A DNA stretch of 64,000 nucleotides from the NCBI GenBank assembly GCA_007130605.1, contig SLSF01000161.1:1-64000 (forward strand), read 5' to 3'. The notes below the pieces were generated by a model that saw only the letters and a program-made list of their open reading frames with translations, was not told the origin of the DNA and searched no databases. Origin of the DNA: Gemmatimonadota bacterium (GTDB taxonomy: Bacteria > Gemmatimonadota > Gemmatimonadetes > Longimicrobiales > Gaopeijiaceae). The position numbers and the translations under genes were made by a program. This document shows positions 55,659 to 63,632 of this stretch, in pieces; the first letter of the stretch is position 1, and every line of letters begins with the position of its first letter.

Positions 55659-55742
55659 CCCGCCCACATCTTTCCGACAGCTTGGGTGTACGGGAGGGAG
55701 AGGTTCCGAACCATGACGCAGTCACCCGCGAGGAGCGGATCC

Positions 55743-55973
55743 ATGACGAAGGAAGAACGGATCCAGGAGGTCCTGGAGCAGATCCGACCGGCGCTCCACG
55801 CCGATGGGGGCGATGTGGAGTTCCTCGGCTTCGACGAGTCCGAGGGAATCGTTCATCTTCGCCTCATGGGCGCATGCGAGTCGTGCCCCATCTCGATGTT
55901 CACCCTGAAGGAGGGGATCGAGAAGCGGATCCAGAGTACCCTGCCCGAAGTGACCGAGGTGCTGGCCGTCTGA
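55743..55973 (+). CDS. Nfu-type iron-sulfur cluster scaffold (NifU C-terminal domain)
   Basis: The 76-residue product is a compact Nfu domain: EERIQEVLEQIRPALHADGGDVEFLGFDESEGIVHLRLMGACESCPISMFTLKEGIEKRIQ, with the cluster-binding CESC. It delivers Fe-S clusters to target proteins. The ATG at 55743 has GAGGAG seven bases before it; ATG at 55713 (ten residues longer) also has a purine-rich site. It is followed by a U-tract terminator and then mrp, another Fe-S carrier-type protein. Confidence 0.9.
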   Translation: MTKEERIQEVLEQIRPALHADGGDVEFLGFDESEGIVHLRLMGACESCPISMFTLKEGIEKRIQSTLPEVTEVLAV

Positions 55974-55997
55974 ATGGCCGTCGTTTTCCCGTTGAGC

Positions 55998-56030
55998 CGG
56001 CTCGCCCCTTCGCGGGGGACGAGCCGTTTT
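55998..56030 (+). terminator. Intrinsic terminator after nfu
   Basis: CGGCTCG-CCCC (55998-56008) pairs with GGGG-(GA)-CGAGCCG (ending 56026), followed by TTTTC. This is the second canonical terminator of the window and separates nfu from mrp. Confidence 0.75.
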
Positions 56031-56107
56031 CGGTTGAGGCCGAGGTCCCGATCCATCGAACCAGTGAGGACGGGGGTCGTGAAGGATCCCCGCAGTCGTG
56101 ATATCCT

Positions 56108-57244
56108 ATGAGCAATGAGACCCTGAAGCGATCCGTCATGGAGGCCCTCTCGGCCGTGGTCCACCCCCACACCGGCGACGATGTGGTGGCCAGTGGCCAT
56201 GTCCAGAAACTCGAGGTTGAGGAGGGGGGCAGGGTCCGCTTCTCCTTCCTCCTTCGCACCGAGGACCCCGGCGCCCTCATCAAGCATGCACGGACGGCGG
56301 CCGAGGGGGTGGAGGGTGTGAACGAGGTCAAGGTGAATGTCCGGCTCCCCCAGGCGGGGGCGAGTCCCCAGGCCGAGTCCTCTCCCTCCGGGCGCTCCGG
56401 GGGCGGTGGGCTCAAGCCGGGCTCGGTGCCGGCACCCACCCCCCGTCCCGGCCTCCTGTCGCAGGTGGATCACGTGGTGGCGGTGTCGTCGGGGAAGGGA
56501 GGCGTCGGAAAATCGATGGTCGCCACCAACCTGGCGGCGGCACTGGCGGCGGAGGGACTCCGGGTGGGCCTCCTGGACGCCGACATCTACGGGCCCAACA
56601 TCCCCCGGATGTTCGGAGAGAGCCGACGGCCACGGGTCACGGGAGAGAAGGGGAAGGAGATGATCGAGCCCCTGGAGGCCCATGGGGTGCGCCTCATGAG
56701 CCTCGGTTTCCTCCTGGAAGACGAGCAGCCGGCCATCATGCGGGGACCCCTCATTGCGGGGATCCTCAAGCAGTTCCTGGAGCAGGTGGAGTGGGGGCCC
56801 CTCGACCTCATGGTGGTGGACATGCCGCCGGGAACCGGTGACGCACAGCTCTCCCTGGTACAGACCATCGACCTGGATGGCGCCATCATGGTGAGCACCT
56901 CGCAGGCGGTGGCCACCGGCGATGTCCGGCGGGGTGTGAAGATGTTCGAGAAGGTGAACACCCCGGTGCTGGGGGTGGTGGAGAACATGTCGGGGTACAC
57001 CTGTGGCGAGTGCGGGGCCGAGGTGGACATCTTCGGCAGTGGCGGGGCCGAGCGCCTCGCCCGGGAGATGGGCCTTGAGTTCCTGGGAGCCATCCCCCTC
57101 GATCCGGCCATCCGGAAGGCCGGCGACGCCGGGCGACCCACCGTGATCTCCGCGCCCGACTCTCCTGCCGGCGGGGCACTGAGGACCATGGCCCAGAAGG
57201 TCTTCACCATCCTCCATGCGTCGGACGCCGGAGTGCCGGCATGA
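56108..57244 (+). CDS. mrp: Mrp/ApbC-type P-loop ATPase (iron-sulfur cluster carrier) with N-terminal MIP18 (DUF59) domain
   Basis: The 378-residue product has a DUF59 domain (about 1-85), a Pro-rich linker and a ParA-like ATPase: SSGKGGVGKSMVATNLA (deviant Walker A), DADIYGPNIPRMFG, DMPPGTGDAQLS (Walker B) and ENMSGYTCGECG with the Cys-x2-Cys pair that binds the cluster. It loads Fe-S clusters onto apoproteins. There is no good ribosome-binding site before the ATG (only CGTGATATCCT), which suggests a leaderless or weak start. The stop overlaps the following small gene. Confidence 0.92.
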   Translation: MSNETLKRSVMEALSAVVHPHTGDDVVASGHVQKLEVEEGGRVRFSFLLRTEDPGALIKHARTAAEGVEGVNEVKVNVRLPQAGASPQAESSPSGRSGGGGLKPGSVPAPTPRPGLLSQVDHVVAVSSGKGGVGKSMVATNLAAALAAEGLRVGLLDADIYGPNIPRMFGESRRPRVTGEKGKEMIEPLEAHGVRLMSLGFLLEDEQPAIMRGPLIAGILKQFLEQVEWGPLDLMVVDMPPGTGDAQLSLVQTIDLDGAIMVSTSQAVATGDVRRGVKMFEKVNTPVLGVVENMSGYTCGECGAEVDIFGSGGAERLAREMGLEFLGAIPLDPAIRKAGDAGRPTVISAPDSPAGGALRTMAQKVFTILHASDAGVPA

Positions 57245-57465
57245 GGCTCCCCTTCCGGCCCCGGCCCTCCCGCGAGGAGCTTGCCAACCAGCCCCTGCAC
57301 GTGATCATCCGCGACTTCCCCGAGACCCTCGAGGCCTTCCGCGCCCACGGGGTCCTTCCGGAGGAACTCGGCGATCTCACCATGCGCGACCTCGACGGAC
57401 GCGACGACCTCCTGGACGGCCTCGAGGCCTCCACGGCGTGGCGTCCGGGCCGCGTGCGCGCCTGA
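57241..57465 (+). CDS. Small DUF1858-like protein
   Basis: The 74-residue product has the DUF1858 pattern: LANQPLHVIIRDFPETLEAFRAHGV, similar to the short helical domain usually found next to hybrid-cluster or Fe-S proteins. The second half (LPEELGDLTMRDLDGRDDLLDGLEAS) is helical. It is coupled to mrp by an ATGA overlap, consistent with a role near Fe-S or heme metabolism, which remains inference. Unlike many DUF1858 proteins it has no cysteine. Confidence 0.68.
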   Translation: MRLPFRPRPSREELANQPLHVIIRDFPETLEAFRAHGVLPEELGDLTMRDLDGRDDLLDGLEASTAWRPGRVRA

Positions 57466-57483
57466 CTTCCGCGAGGCTCCACC

Positions 57484-58251
57484 ATGTCACGAATCTCTCT
57501 GCTCACCGACTTCGGGACCCGCGACGGATTCATTGGCGCGGTGAAGGGGGTGATCCAGGAGATCTTTCCCGGCGTGGGGATGGATGACGTGGCCCACGAC
57601 CTTCCCCGTGGGGACATCGACTCCGGTGCCCGGGCGCTGGCGCGGTACTGGCGGCTCTGGCCGGCGGGGACCATTCACCTGGCCGTCGTCGACCCCGGTG
57701 TCGGGTCGGACCGGCGGGCCGTGGTGGTCCGTGCCGACCGGCGCTTCATCGTCGTCCCGGACAATGGGATCGTGACCCCGGTGCTGGAGATGGCGGAGAC
57801 CTGGGAAGCGGTGGAGATCACGAGCTCGCGCTACACCCTGGAGGATCCCAGCCGGACCTTCCATGGACGCGACATCTTCGCTCCGGTGGCGGCGTATCTC
57901 GCCCGTGGCGTCCACTTCCTGCAGTTCGGCGCCCGAATCGAAGACCTGGTGCGCCTTCCGGTGCCCGAACCGGAGATCTCCGACGGGGAGGTGGTGGGCG
58001 AGGTCATCAGCATGGACCGATTCGGGAATCTCATCACCAACATTCCCGACGAGGCCGTGGCCGAGGGGGCCCGGGTCGAACTCCTGGGGGAGTCCATTCC
58101 TGTGGGACGGAGCTACTCCGAGGTCCCGCCCCGCGCCACCGTGGCCCTGGGCAACTCGGAGGGCCGCCTGGAAGTGGCAGCGCGGGACGATTCCGCGGAG
58201 CGTCTCCTCGGTGCGAAGGTGGGCACCCGGGTGAAGGTCATCCTGCCCTGA
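57484..58251 (+). CDS. SAM hydrolase / hydroxide adenosyltransferase (DUF62 family)
   Basis: The family splits S-adenosylmethionine with water to adenosine and methionine. The 255-residue product shows LLTDFGTRDGFIGAVKGV, VDPGVGSDRRAVVV, DNGIVTPVLE and RTFHGRDIFAPVAAYLA, containing the Asp/Arg/His triad of the family (as in PH0463). Halogenase members need a specific chloride site with an extra loop, which I do not see, so hydrolase is more likely. It follows the small gene by 18 bases and ends at a hairpin that spans both convergent stops. Confidence 0.9.
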   Translation: MSRISLLTDFGTRDGFIGAVKGVIQEIFPGVGMDDVAHDLPRGDIDSGARALARYWRLWPAGTIHLAVVDPGVGSDRRAVVVRADRRFIVVPDNGIVTPVLEMAETWEAVEITSSRYTLEDPSRTFHGRDIFAPVAAYLARGVHFLQFGARIEDLVRLPVPEPEISDGEVVGEVISMDRFGNLITNIPDEAVAEGARVELLGESIPVGRSYSEVPPRATVALGNSEGRLEVAARDDSAERLLGAKVGTRVKVILP

Positions 58252-58279
58252 TCCGGCGGGGTCCGCCCCCTGCCGTCAG
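58248..58279. terminator. Hairpin enclosing both stop codons of convergent genes
   Basis: CTGA (58248-58251) and TCAG (58276-58279) close a stem whose core is CGGCGGGG (58254-58261) against CCCC and GCCG, with TC and CT bulges and a TCCG loop. It contains the TGA of the SAM hydrolase gene and the stop of the small membrane protein gene. No U-tract. Confidence 0.45.
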
Positions 58280-58515
58280 CCTCCTTCCAGCCACTGTCGG
58301 TCGGCAGCGCTCAACTCGTCGCGGTTCCTGCGATTGCGACCGAGGAGCCAGAGTACGCCCCAGCCCACCAGGAGGATCGGCGCGACCTTCGTCAGAAGGA
58401 CTCCCGCGATTCCCAGGGTGATGGAGAAGGCCACGCTGAGGATCGTCAGGACGATCCCCACACCGATGACGGTGACGAGGCCCACGGCGAAGAGAGTGAA
58501 GAGTGTGCGAATCAT
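58276..58515 (-). CDS. Small membrane protein
   Basis: The 79-residue product has two membrane segments (MIRTLFTLFAVGLVTVIGVGIVLTILSVAFSI and LGIAGVLLTKVAPILLVGWGVLWLLG) followed by a charged tail (RNRRNRDELSAADRQWLEGG). The arrangement of a short hydrophobic hairpin with a basic tail is seen in small phage-shock- or LiaI-like proteins. ATG at 58515 opens the first membrane segment. It is the last gene of the sigma/anti-sigma/bactofilin/LiaF-like cassette, 13 bases after it. Confidence 0.65.
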   Translation of the reverse strand: MIRTLFTLFAVGLVTVIGVGIVLTILSVAFSITLGIAGVLLTKVAPILLVGWGVLWLLGRNRRNRDELSAADRQWLEGG

Positions 58516-58528
58516 GGGTTTCTCCTGA

Positions 58529-59383
58529 TCAGTGGTCGGTCCGGGCGATCCGGACACTCCCGAGGGCGCTGTCGACCGAGATGCGGACCCTGCGGTCCGC
58601 CGTGTCCCAGTCATCGGAATAGTGCGCGTCGCCCCGCCGCTCCAGGAAGGGGGCGTTCAGCGACGAGAGGAAGCTGGAGCGGGTGAGGCGGATCCCCACC
58701 CCTTCGGGCACCCGGATCTCGAGGGCTCCCATCCCGACCGAGGCCGAGACCTCGGTCTCCTGGCGTTCGAGTCCTTCCAGGCCCAGGCGGACCTCGCCGA
58801 CTCCGCCCTCCACCTGGATCCGACGGGCCCCCAGGTAGCCGAGGCCATCGGCCCGGAGTGACGCCGCCCCCACCGCAAAGCGGAGCTCTTCCATTTCGGC
58901 GGGATTCGGCTCGGTGGCCGAAATCCGGGTGTCCGATGCGCCGGTGGAGAGATGGAGACCGCTCAGGGCGATCCCGCCCAGATCCAGCTGGGCCCGAACC
59001 GCGCCCAGCTCCAGGCGGAGGTCCTGGGGCACCGTTCGGCTCAGACGGAGCTGGAGGCGTGCGTCGGAGGACGACTGCCGGAGGGGCCGGGAGCGGGAGG
59101 TGCCCTCCACCCCCACCACCAGGCGGCCGTCCGCGAAGCGGTGCACCGGCTCGAAGTCCTCCTCGTCGTAGTGGAGGACCGCCCGGTAGAGGAGGCCCGT
59201 GGCGGCGGGAGCGAGGTCGAATTCACCCGCACCGTAGCGCACCTCCACGGCCACCGCCGACTCACCCGAGGCTCGGCGCTCGAACTGGGTGGTAGTGAGC
59301 TCCTGGGCGGAGAGGGCGGCCCCGGTGAGCCCGGAGATGAGCAGGAGGACCGCGGCTCCGGTGGTCCAGCGCAGCGTGGTCAT
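58529..59383 (-). CDS. LiaF-like / toast-rack secreted protein
   Basis: The 284-residue product has a signal peptide (to LSAQ) and then a beta-solenoid-like series of short strands with regular spacing (VRAQLDLGGIALSGLHLSTGASDTRISATEPNPAEMEELRFAVGAASLRADGLG, VGEVRLGLEGLERQETEVSASVGMGALEIRVPEGVGIRLT). The ending resembles the LiaF C-terminal toast-rack fold used in LiaFSR and related envelope-stress regulation. Unlike LiaF it is exported. It overlaps the upstream bactofilin-like gene by four bases (ATGA). Confidence 0.7.
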   Translation of the reverse strand: MTTLRWTTGAAVLLLISGLTGAALSAQELTTTQFERRASGESAVAVEVRYGAGEFDLAPAATGLLYRAVLHYDEEDFEPVHRFADGRLVVGVEGTSRSRPLRQSSSDARLQLRLSRTVPQDLRLELGAVRAQLDLGGIALSGLHLSTGASDTRISATEPNPAEMEELRFAVGAASLRADGLGYLGARRIQVEGGVGEVRLGLEGLERQETEVSASVGMGALEIRVPEGVGIRLTRSSFLSSLNAPFLERRGDAHYSDDWDTADRRVRISVDSALGSVRIARTDH

Positions 59384-61041
59384 TTCGGCTCCTCGTCGGG
59401 GTTCGGACCGGGCTCATCGGCCGGGGGCGCGTCCTGGCCTCCGGGGGTGAAGGGATCGCGGTCCCGGGGAGCAGCCGGCTCCGGCTCCGGGCGGAAGGGG
59501 TCCGGAGAGGGGGCCCACGGATCGAAGTCCGGGTCGGTGGTCCACCGCGCGTCTCCGGCAAAGGAGGGGTCCCTCCCGGCGCGGGAGAGGAGGACCGCAC
59601 CGAGTCCGATGCTCCCGGCCGCCACCGTGAGGACGACGCCGAGGATATTCAGGAGGATGGCGAAGGGGGAGAAGATCATGCCCCCGATCTGGAGGACACT
59701 CGCCACGGCGAAGGCTCCGATGAGGACCAGGAGACCGACCCCGATCTGCACGGCGGGGCGCGAGGTGTCCATCCCCTCGAGGCCCTGCAGGTCACGGTGC
59801 GAGACCCAGTGGCCCACATTCCGGCTCACCGCGATGTACCCCAGGATCATTGCCGCCGCCACCAGAATGGGGAAGGCCGGGATCCAGAGGAGGAGGACCG
59901 GAATGCCGATGACCGAGATGGCCAGGACGATCATTCCGGTGACCCAGATGGGCACCGAGAGGATCCCGCCGGCGATTCCCACCAGGAAGGAGCGTCCCGG
60001 TGCATGCAGCACCGTTCGCGACACGATGTCGATGTGCCGGGGGAAGAAGTGGAGGATGGCGAGTCCCACCGCCAGGAAGATCCCGAAGGTGACGGCGGCC
60101 TGCACCAGGCCGGCGAGCCCGCCGAGGACCCCGCTCCCGAAGCCGAAGGTGCGGCTGGTTCTCCGGGTGGTCCGCTCGCGGTCCGCCGTGGCGGCGCGTA
60201 CCTCGGAGCGGATCCGGTCCTGGAGCTCCGAGGTGGAGAGGCCCAGGACCGGCTCGATGGCGCTCGCCGATCCGGCCACCCCGGAGCGATCGTCGGGGAT
60301 CTCCCCCTCGGCCCAGCGGAGGTCGCCGGTGATCCGGCCGGCCTCTCCGAGGCGGAGGAGACCGCCCAGAAGCACCAGGTCGCCGTCGAGGGTCCCATCC
60401 ACCTGGACCCGGCTGTCGAGGGCGAGCATGGAGCCCACCAGCGACTCACCGGCCTCGATCCGGACATCTTCGTCGATGACGAAGCGGTCCGGCCGGAAGG
60501 AGCCCTCCAGGGCGAGGGCCGTCAGGGAACGGAGGTAGGCCGGTTCCAGGAGGAGGGAGCGGAGGAGGTCCTCGTCTCCCTCGAGTCCCAGGGTGCGGAC
60601 CGGCTCGGGCGTGCCCGGAGCGGCGACCTGCTGCAGTGCAGCGTGGAGGGCCGCCGCCGCCTCGGCGGAGCTCTCGGCGAGTCCCTCCGGAGGCGACCAG
60701 TCGGCCAGGAGCCGCACCACCTCTCCATTGTCACCGGCCACCGCATCGCCCAGGAGGCGACGCCACGACGATTCGAGGGTGCCCCCCGGGGTGTACGCCC
60801 CCACGGTGGAACCGTCGATGCGCACCTGGCCATCGCGGAAGGTCACCGAGAGGGCACTGCCGTCGGCGAACTCGAGGTCGATCCCGGCCTCCTGCGAGGA
60901 GACGGTGACCTGGTTGTAGACGACATCGCGCTCCTGTGCGACTCCTGCCCGGGGCAGGAGGAGGAGAAGGGCGGCCAGTGCCGCCACCACGATTGGGAAT
61001 CCATGGGGGATCAACCCCCGAACGTCACGATGCTTGTACAT
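59380..61041 (-). CDS. Membrane protein with bactofilin-like (polymer-forming) beta-helix
   Basis: The 553-residue protein has a signal-anchor (about residues 16-35), a large soluble region, a short right-handed beta-helix of bactofilin type (ESLVGSMLALDSRVQVDGTLDGDLVLLGGLLRLGEAGRITGDLRWAEGEI, about 187-235), then about five membrane segments (ALVQAAVTFGIFLAVGLAIL through GAVLLSRAG). A Pro/Asp-rich acidic C-terminal tail follows. The start overlaps the anti-sigma gene by 17 bp. Family members of this layout are poorly described. It probably links envelope stress sensing to a cytoskeletal or scaffold element; this is inference. Confidence 0.7.
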   Translation of the reverse strand: MYKHRDVRGLIPHGFPIVVAALAALLLLLPRAGVAQERDVVYNQVTVSSQEAGIDLEFADGSALSVTFRDGQVRIDGSTVGAYTPGGTLESSWRRLLGDAVAGDNGEVVRLLADWSPPEGLAESSAEAAAALHAALQQVAAPGTPEPVRTLGLEGDEDLLRSLLLEPAYLRSLTALALEGSFRPDRFVIDEDVRIEAGESLVGSMLALDSRVQVDGTLDGDLVLLGGLLRLGEAGRITGDLRWAEGEIPDDRSGVAGSASAIEPVLGLSTSELQDRIRSEVRAATADRERTTRRTSRTFGFGSGVLGGLAGLVQAAVTFGIFLAVGLAILHFFPRHIDIVSRTVLHAPGRSFLVGIAGGILSVPIWVTGMIVLAISVIGIPVLLLWIPAFPILVAAAMILGYIAVSRNVGHWVSHRDLQGLEGMDTSRPAVQIGVGLLVLIGAFAVASVLQIGGMIFSPFAILLNILGVVLTVAAGSIGLGAVLLSRAGRDPSFAGDARWTTDPDFDPWAPSPDPFRPEPEPAAPRDRDPFTPGGQDAPPADEPGPNPDEEPK

Positions 61042-61990
61042 GATGCCCCGTCGAAAGCGAGGGTGCGATGATATATCGGTAGAGGATCCACCCCGAGAAG
61101 AGGGTCGCGGCCCAGAGGCCGACGAAACCGAGCGCCAGGACTTCGGGGGCGCGGCTGATCTGGTCCACCAGAACCATGGCCTGATAGATGATCCATGAAT
61201 CGGTCATGAGACCGAGGCCCCAGCTCCATGCGAGACCCACCGCCTCGCCGGCCCAGCCGGATGCGAGGGTGGCGAGTCCCTGGAGGGAGACGAGCGGGTG
61301 AAGGACGATCCCGGCCACCGCCATGGTCAGCCCCATGGCCGGCGCGAGGGCCACGCCGCCCGCCACGAGTCGACCCTTCCGACTCTCGGGGACGAGGCGC
61401 CGGGCGCCCCGGACCAGCCGGGTCGCGAGGCCGGGCGCCGGCTTCGGCATCGCCTGCGCGATGGCGTGAGGAGAGACCTTTGCCATGACCTGATCTGCGA
61501 AAGCGGTGGACGGCGCATGGTGTGGGAGGGTCTCGAGACCTCCGAAGACCGTCTTCCACTGGGCGAGTTCGCCCTGGCATTCCATGCAGCTGGCCAGGTG
61601 CGCCTCGACCCCCCTGCGGGTGCTCCGGTCGAGGAGTCCCTCCAGGTATCCCTGGAGCCCCAGGGGCGACAGGTGTCGGTCGGTGCGCCCCCGGACCCGG
61701 GTCGGAAGGTGTCCCTTCAGTCGGTCCAGGAGAGAGGAGAGGCGGCCCGGCTCGGGCTCGGCGATCTCCACTCCGGCCATGACCCGCTCGGCGAAGTCCT
61801 TCGAGGGCCCGAGATCCTCCAGGGAGCCGAGCTCCCGGAAGAGAAGGCTCCACCCCTCGAGCTCCGACCGACAGCGGGCACACTGGTCCAGGTGCGCACG
61901 GGCGGTCCGCTCGTCCCCGGAGGGGAGCGTTCCTTCCGCGAGCGCCTGGAGCAGCTCGCTCTCGAGGTGCGGTTTCGAAGGGGTGGTCAT
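61025..61990 (-). CDS. Anti-sigma factor with two zinc-finger (ZAS) domains
   Basis: The 321-residue membrane protein has two ZAS-type modules: HLDQCARC (about residues 33-40) and HLASCMEC (about 128-135), each the His-x3-Cys-x2-Cys core that binds a sigma factor. Three membrane segments follow (VALAPAMGLTMAVAGIVLHPL, GEAVGLAWSWGLGLM, VLALGFVGLWAATLFSGWILYRYI). It lies 76 bases after the ECF sigma gene and is expected to hold that sigma inactive at the membrane. Two modules in one protein are unusual. Confidence 0.82.
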   Translation of the reverse strand: MTTPSKPHLESELLQALAEGTLPSGDERTARAHLDQCARCRSELEGWSLLFRELGSLEDLGPSKDFAERVMAGVEIAEPEPGRLSSLLDRLKGHLPTRVRGRTDRHLSPLGLQGYLEGLLDRSTRRGVEAHLASCMECQGELAQWKTVFGGLETLPHHAPSTAFADQVMAKVSPHAIAQAMPKPAPGLATRLVRGARRLVPESRKGRLVAGGVALAPAMGLTMAVAGIVLHPLVSLQGLATLASGWAGEAVGLAWSWGLGLMTDSWIIYQAMVLVDQISRAPEVLALGFVGLWAATLFSGWILYRYIIAPSLSTGHHVQAS

Positions 61991-62066
61991 GGTGCGATCT
62001 CCATGTGTGGGTTATCGGACCCTACGGATTTCGGCCGGTGCAGGTTTCGGATTCGACGGAGGGGGT

Positions 62067-62657
62067 TCATGCCGCAACTCCGGCAAGGAGCCCCTTCAGT
62101 TCACTCCGGCCCCGGTGGATGTAGGTCTTCACCGTGCCCAGGGGCAGATCCATGATGTCGGCGACCTCGTCGTACGAATGCCCCTCCACATGACGGAGGA
62201 GGATGGCGGTGCGGTACTCGGGCCGGAGGCGTGCGATGGCTTCCTCGATCTGTCCGCCGAGCTCCCGGTTCTCGGTGTACTCCTCGGGAGTCTCCCCCGT
62301 GGCCGGAAGATCCAGGCGGGTCCGGTCGATCTCGTCGCCTTCCCGTGCGTGGGGAGAGCCGTCGATGGAGACGGTGTCGAGCTTCTTCTTCCGGATATGG
62401 TCGATGGTCAGGTTGTTGGCGATCTTGAAGAGCCAGCTCGAGAAGCGGTACTCGGGCTTGTAACTTCCCAGGGCGTTGAAGGCCTTGATGAAGGCTTCCT
62501 GGGCCAGATCCTCGGCGAGCTGGCGGTTCCGCACCATACGGAATACGAGTGAGAAGACGGGCTTCTCGTACCGGGACAGCAACTCCCGGAACGCAGACTC
62601 CCGCCCTGAACAGGCGAGTTCCACCACCTCCCGATCTTCGAGTGCGGAATATTCCAC
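62067..62657 (-). CDS. ECF-type RNA polymerase sigma factor
   Basis: The 196-residue protein has sigma region 2 (SRYEKPVFSLVFRMVRNRQLAEDLAQEAFIKAFNALGSYKPEYRFSSWLFKIANNLTIDHIRKKK) and region 4 (IARLRPEYRTAILLRHVEGHSYDEVADIMDLPLGTVKTYIHRGRSELKGL) joined by a short acidic linker. It starts with GTG at 62657. The anti-sigma factor follows directly, as is typical. It resembles the large RpoE-like ECF group. No clear autoregulatory promoter was recognised in the 195-base gap to menG. Confidence 0.93.
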   Translation of the reverse strand: MEYSALEDREVVELACSGRESAFRELLSRYEKPVFSLVFRMVRNRQLAEDLAQEAFIKAFNALGSYKPEYRFSSWLFKIANNLTIDHIRKKKLDTVSIDGSPHAREGDEIDRTRLDLPATGETPEEYTENRELGGQIEEAIARLRPEYRTAILLRHVEGHSYDEVADIMDLPLGTVKTYIHRGRSELKGLLAGVAA

Positions 62658-62852
62658 CGTTCGTGGGCTCCGAATGCTTTCGAGTCAGGGCCGATCCACC
62701 GGCCGGTGTCCGCCCGGATCCTTTCCGGGGCGGGGTCGTATCCCTTCTTCGCTCTTCCCTACGAGGGATCGGGGCACGAGGTTTCAGGACCGGACAAGCC
62801 GCCGACCCCGTCTCCACTCCTCCCACTCCAAACCTACCCCCGGAACCGCTCC

Positions 62853-63590
62853 ATGGCGACCAACCCGAAGGCGCGCCCCGAAAAGGGTGTGGCCCGCGAG
62901 GACCAGGTGCAGACGATCTTCTCGGAGATCGCGCCCCGCTACGACCTCCTGAACCATGTCCTCAGTCTGAACATCGACCGGCGCTGGCGTCGAAAGGCGG
63001 TGGACCGCCTGGGAGTCGAGGGGGAGGGGACACCGGTGGTCCTCGACGCATGTGCCGGGACCTACGACCTGAGCCTGGAGCTCGCCGGCAGGGAGAGCTT
63101 CGAGGGACGGGTCGTCGCCTCGGATTTCGCCCGTCCCATGCTGGTGGCGGGCCTGGGGAAGCTCGACGGTCAGGCGGTCCGTCCCCTCTGCGGCGACACC
63201 CTCGAGCTCCCCTTTTCCGACGGCACCTTCCATGGGGCCATGGTGGGATTCGGGGTCCGGAACCTCTCGGACCTGGATCGGGGCCTCCGGGAGTTTCGTC
63301 GGGTCCTCCGCCCCGGCGCCCGCCTGGTGATCCTGGAATTCACCACGCCTCCGAACCGGGTGGTCCGCGCCGGATACCACTTCTACTTCCACCGGATCCT
63401 CCCCCTGGTGGGACGGGTCGTCTCGGGGCATCCCTGGGCGTATACCTACCTCCCGGAGTCGGTGAAGGACTTTCCCGGACCGGAGGCGCTGGCGGAGCGG
63501 ATGGAGGCGGCGGGCTTCGCCGAGGCCCGCTGGGAGCTGGTCACCGGCGGGATCGCCGCCATCCATGTCGGGACGGTGGAAGGGGGTTGA
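62853..63590 (+). CDS. menG: Demethylmenaquinone methyltransferase
   Basis: MenG/UbiE carries out the last methylation of menaquinone. The 245-residue product shows IFSEIAPRYDLLNHVLSLNIDRRWRRKAV, VLDACAGTYDLSLELA (SAM site), CGDTLELPFSDGTFHGAMVGFGVRNLSDLDRGLREFRRVLRPGARLVILEF and the C-terminal WELVTGGIAAIHVG. The ATG at 62853 gives the family N-terminus; 49 more in-frame residues upstream look non-coding. UbiE for ubiquinone is not excluded by sequence alone, but menaquinone is expected for this lineage. Confidence 0.92.
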   Translation: MATNPKARPEKGVAREDQVQTIFSEIAPRYDLLNHVLSLNIDRRWRRKAVDRLGVEGEGTPVVLDACAGTYDLSLELAGRESFEGRVVASDFARPMLVAGLGKLDGQAVRPLCGDTLELPFSDGTFHGAMVGFGVRNLSDLDRGLREFRRVLRPGARLVILEFTTPPNRVVRAGYHFYFHRILPLVGRVVSGHPWAYTYLPESVKDFPGPEALAERMEAAGFAEARWELVTGGIAAIHVGTVEGG

Positions 63591-63617
63591 AGGTTCGGGG
63601 GACTCGCTCCAACCCCC
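63582..63617. terminator. Hairpin between convergent menG and mutM
   Basis: GGGGGTTG (63582-63589) pairs perfectly with CAACCCCC (63610-63617); the left arm overlaps the TGA of menG. The loop is 20 bases and no U-tract follows. Confidence 0.4.
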
Positions 63618-63632
63618 ATCCTCCCGCATGCC

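Noticed and set aside
55655-55660. TTGACC overlapping the stop of the trans-sulfuration gene as another promoter
   Set aside because: No -10-like hexamer lies 16-18 bp downstream.
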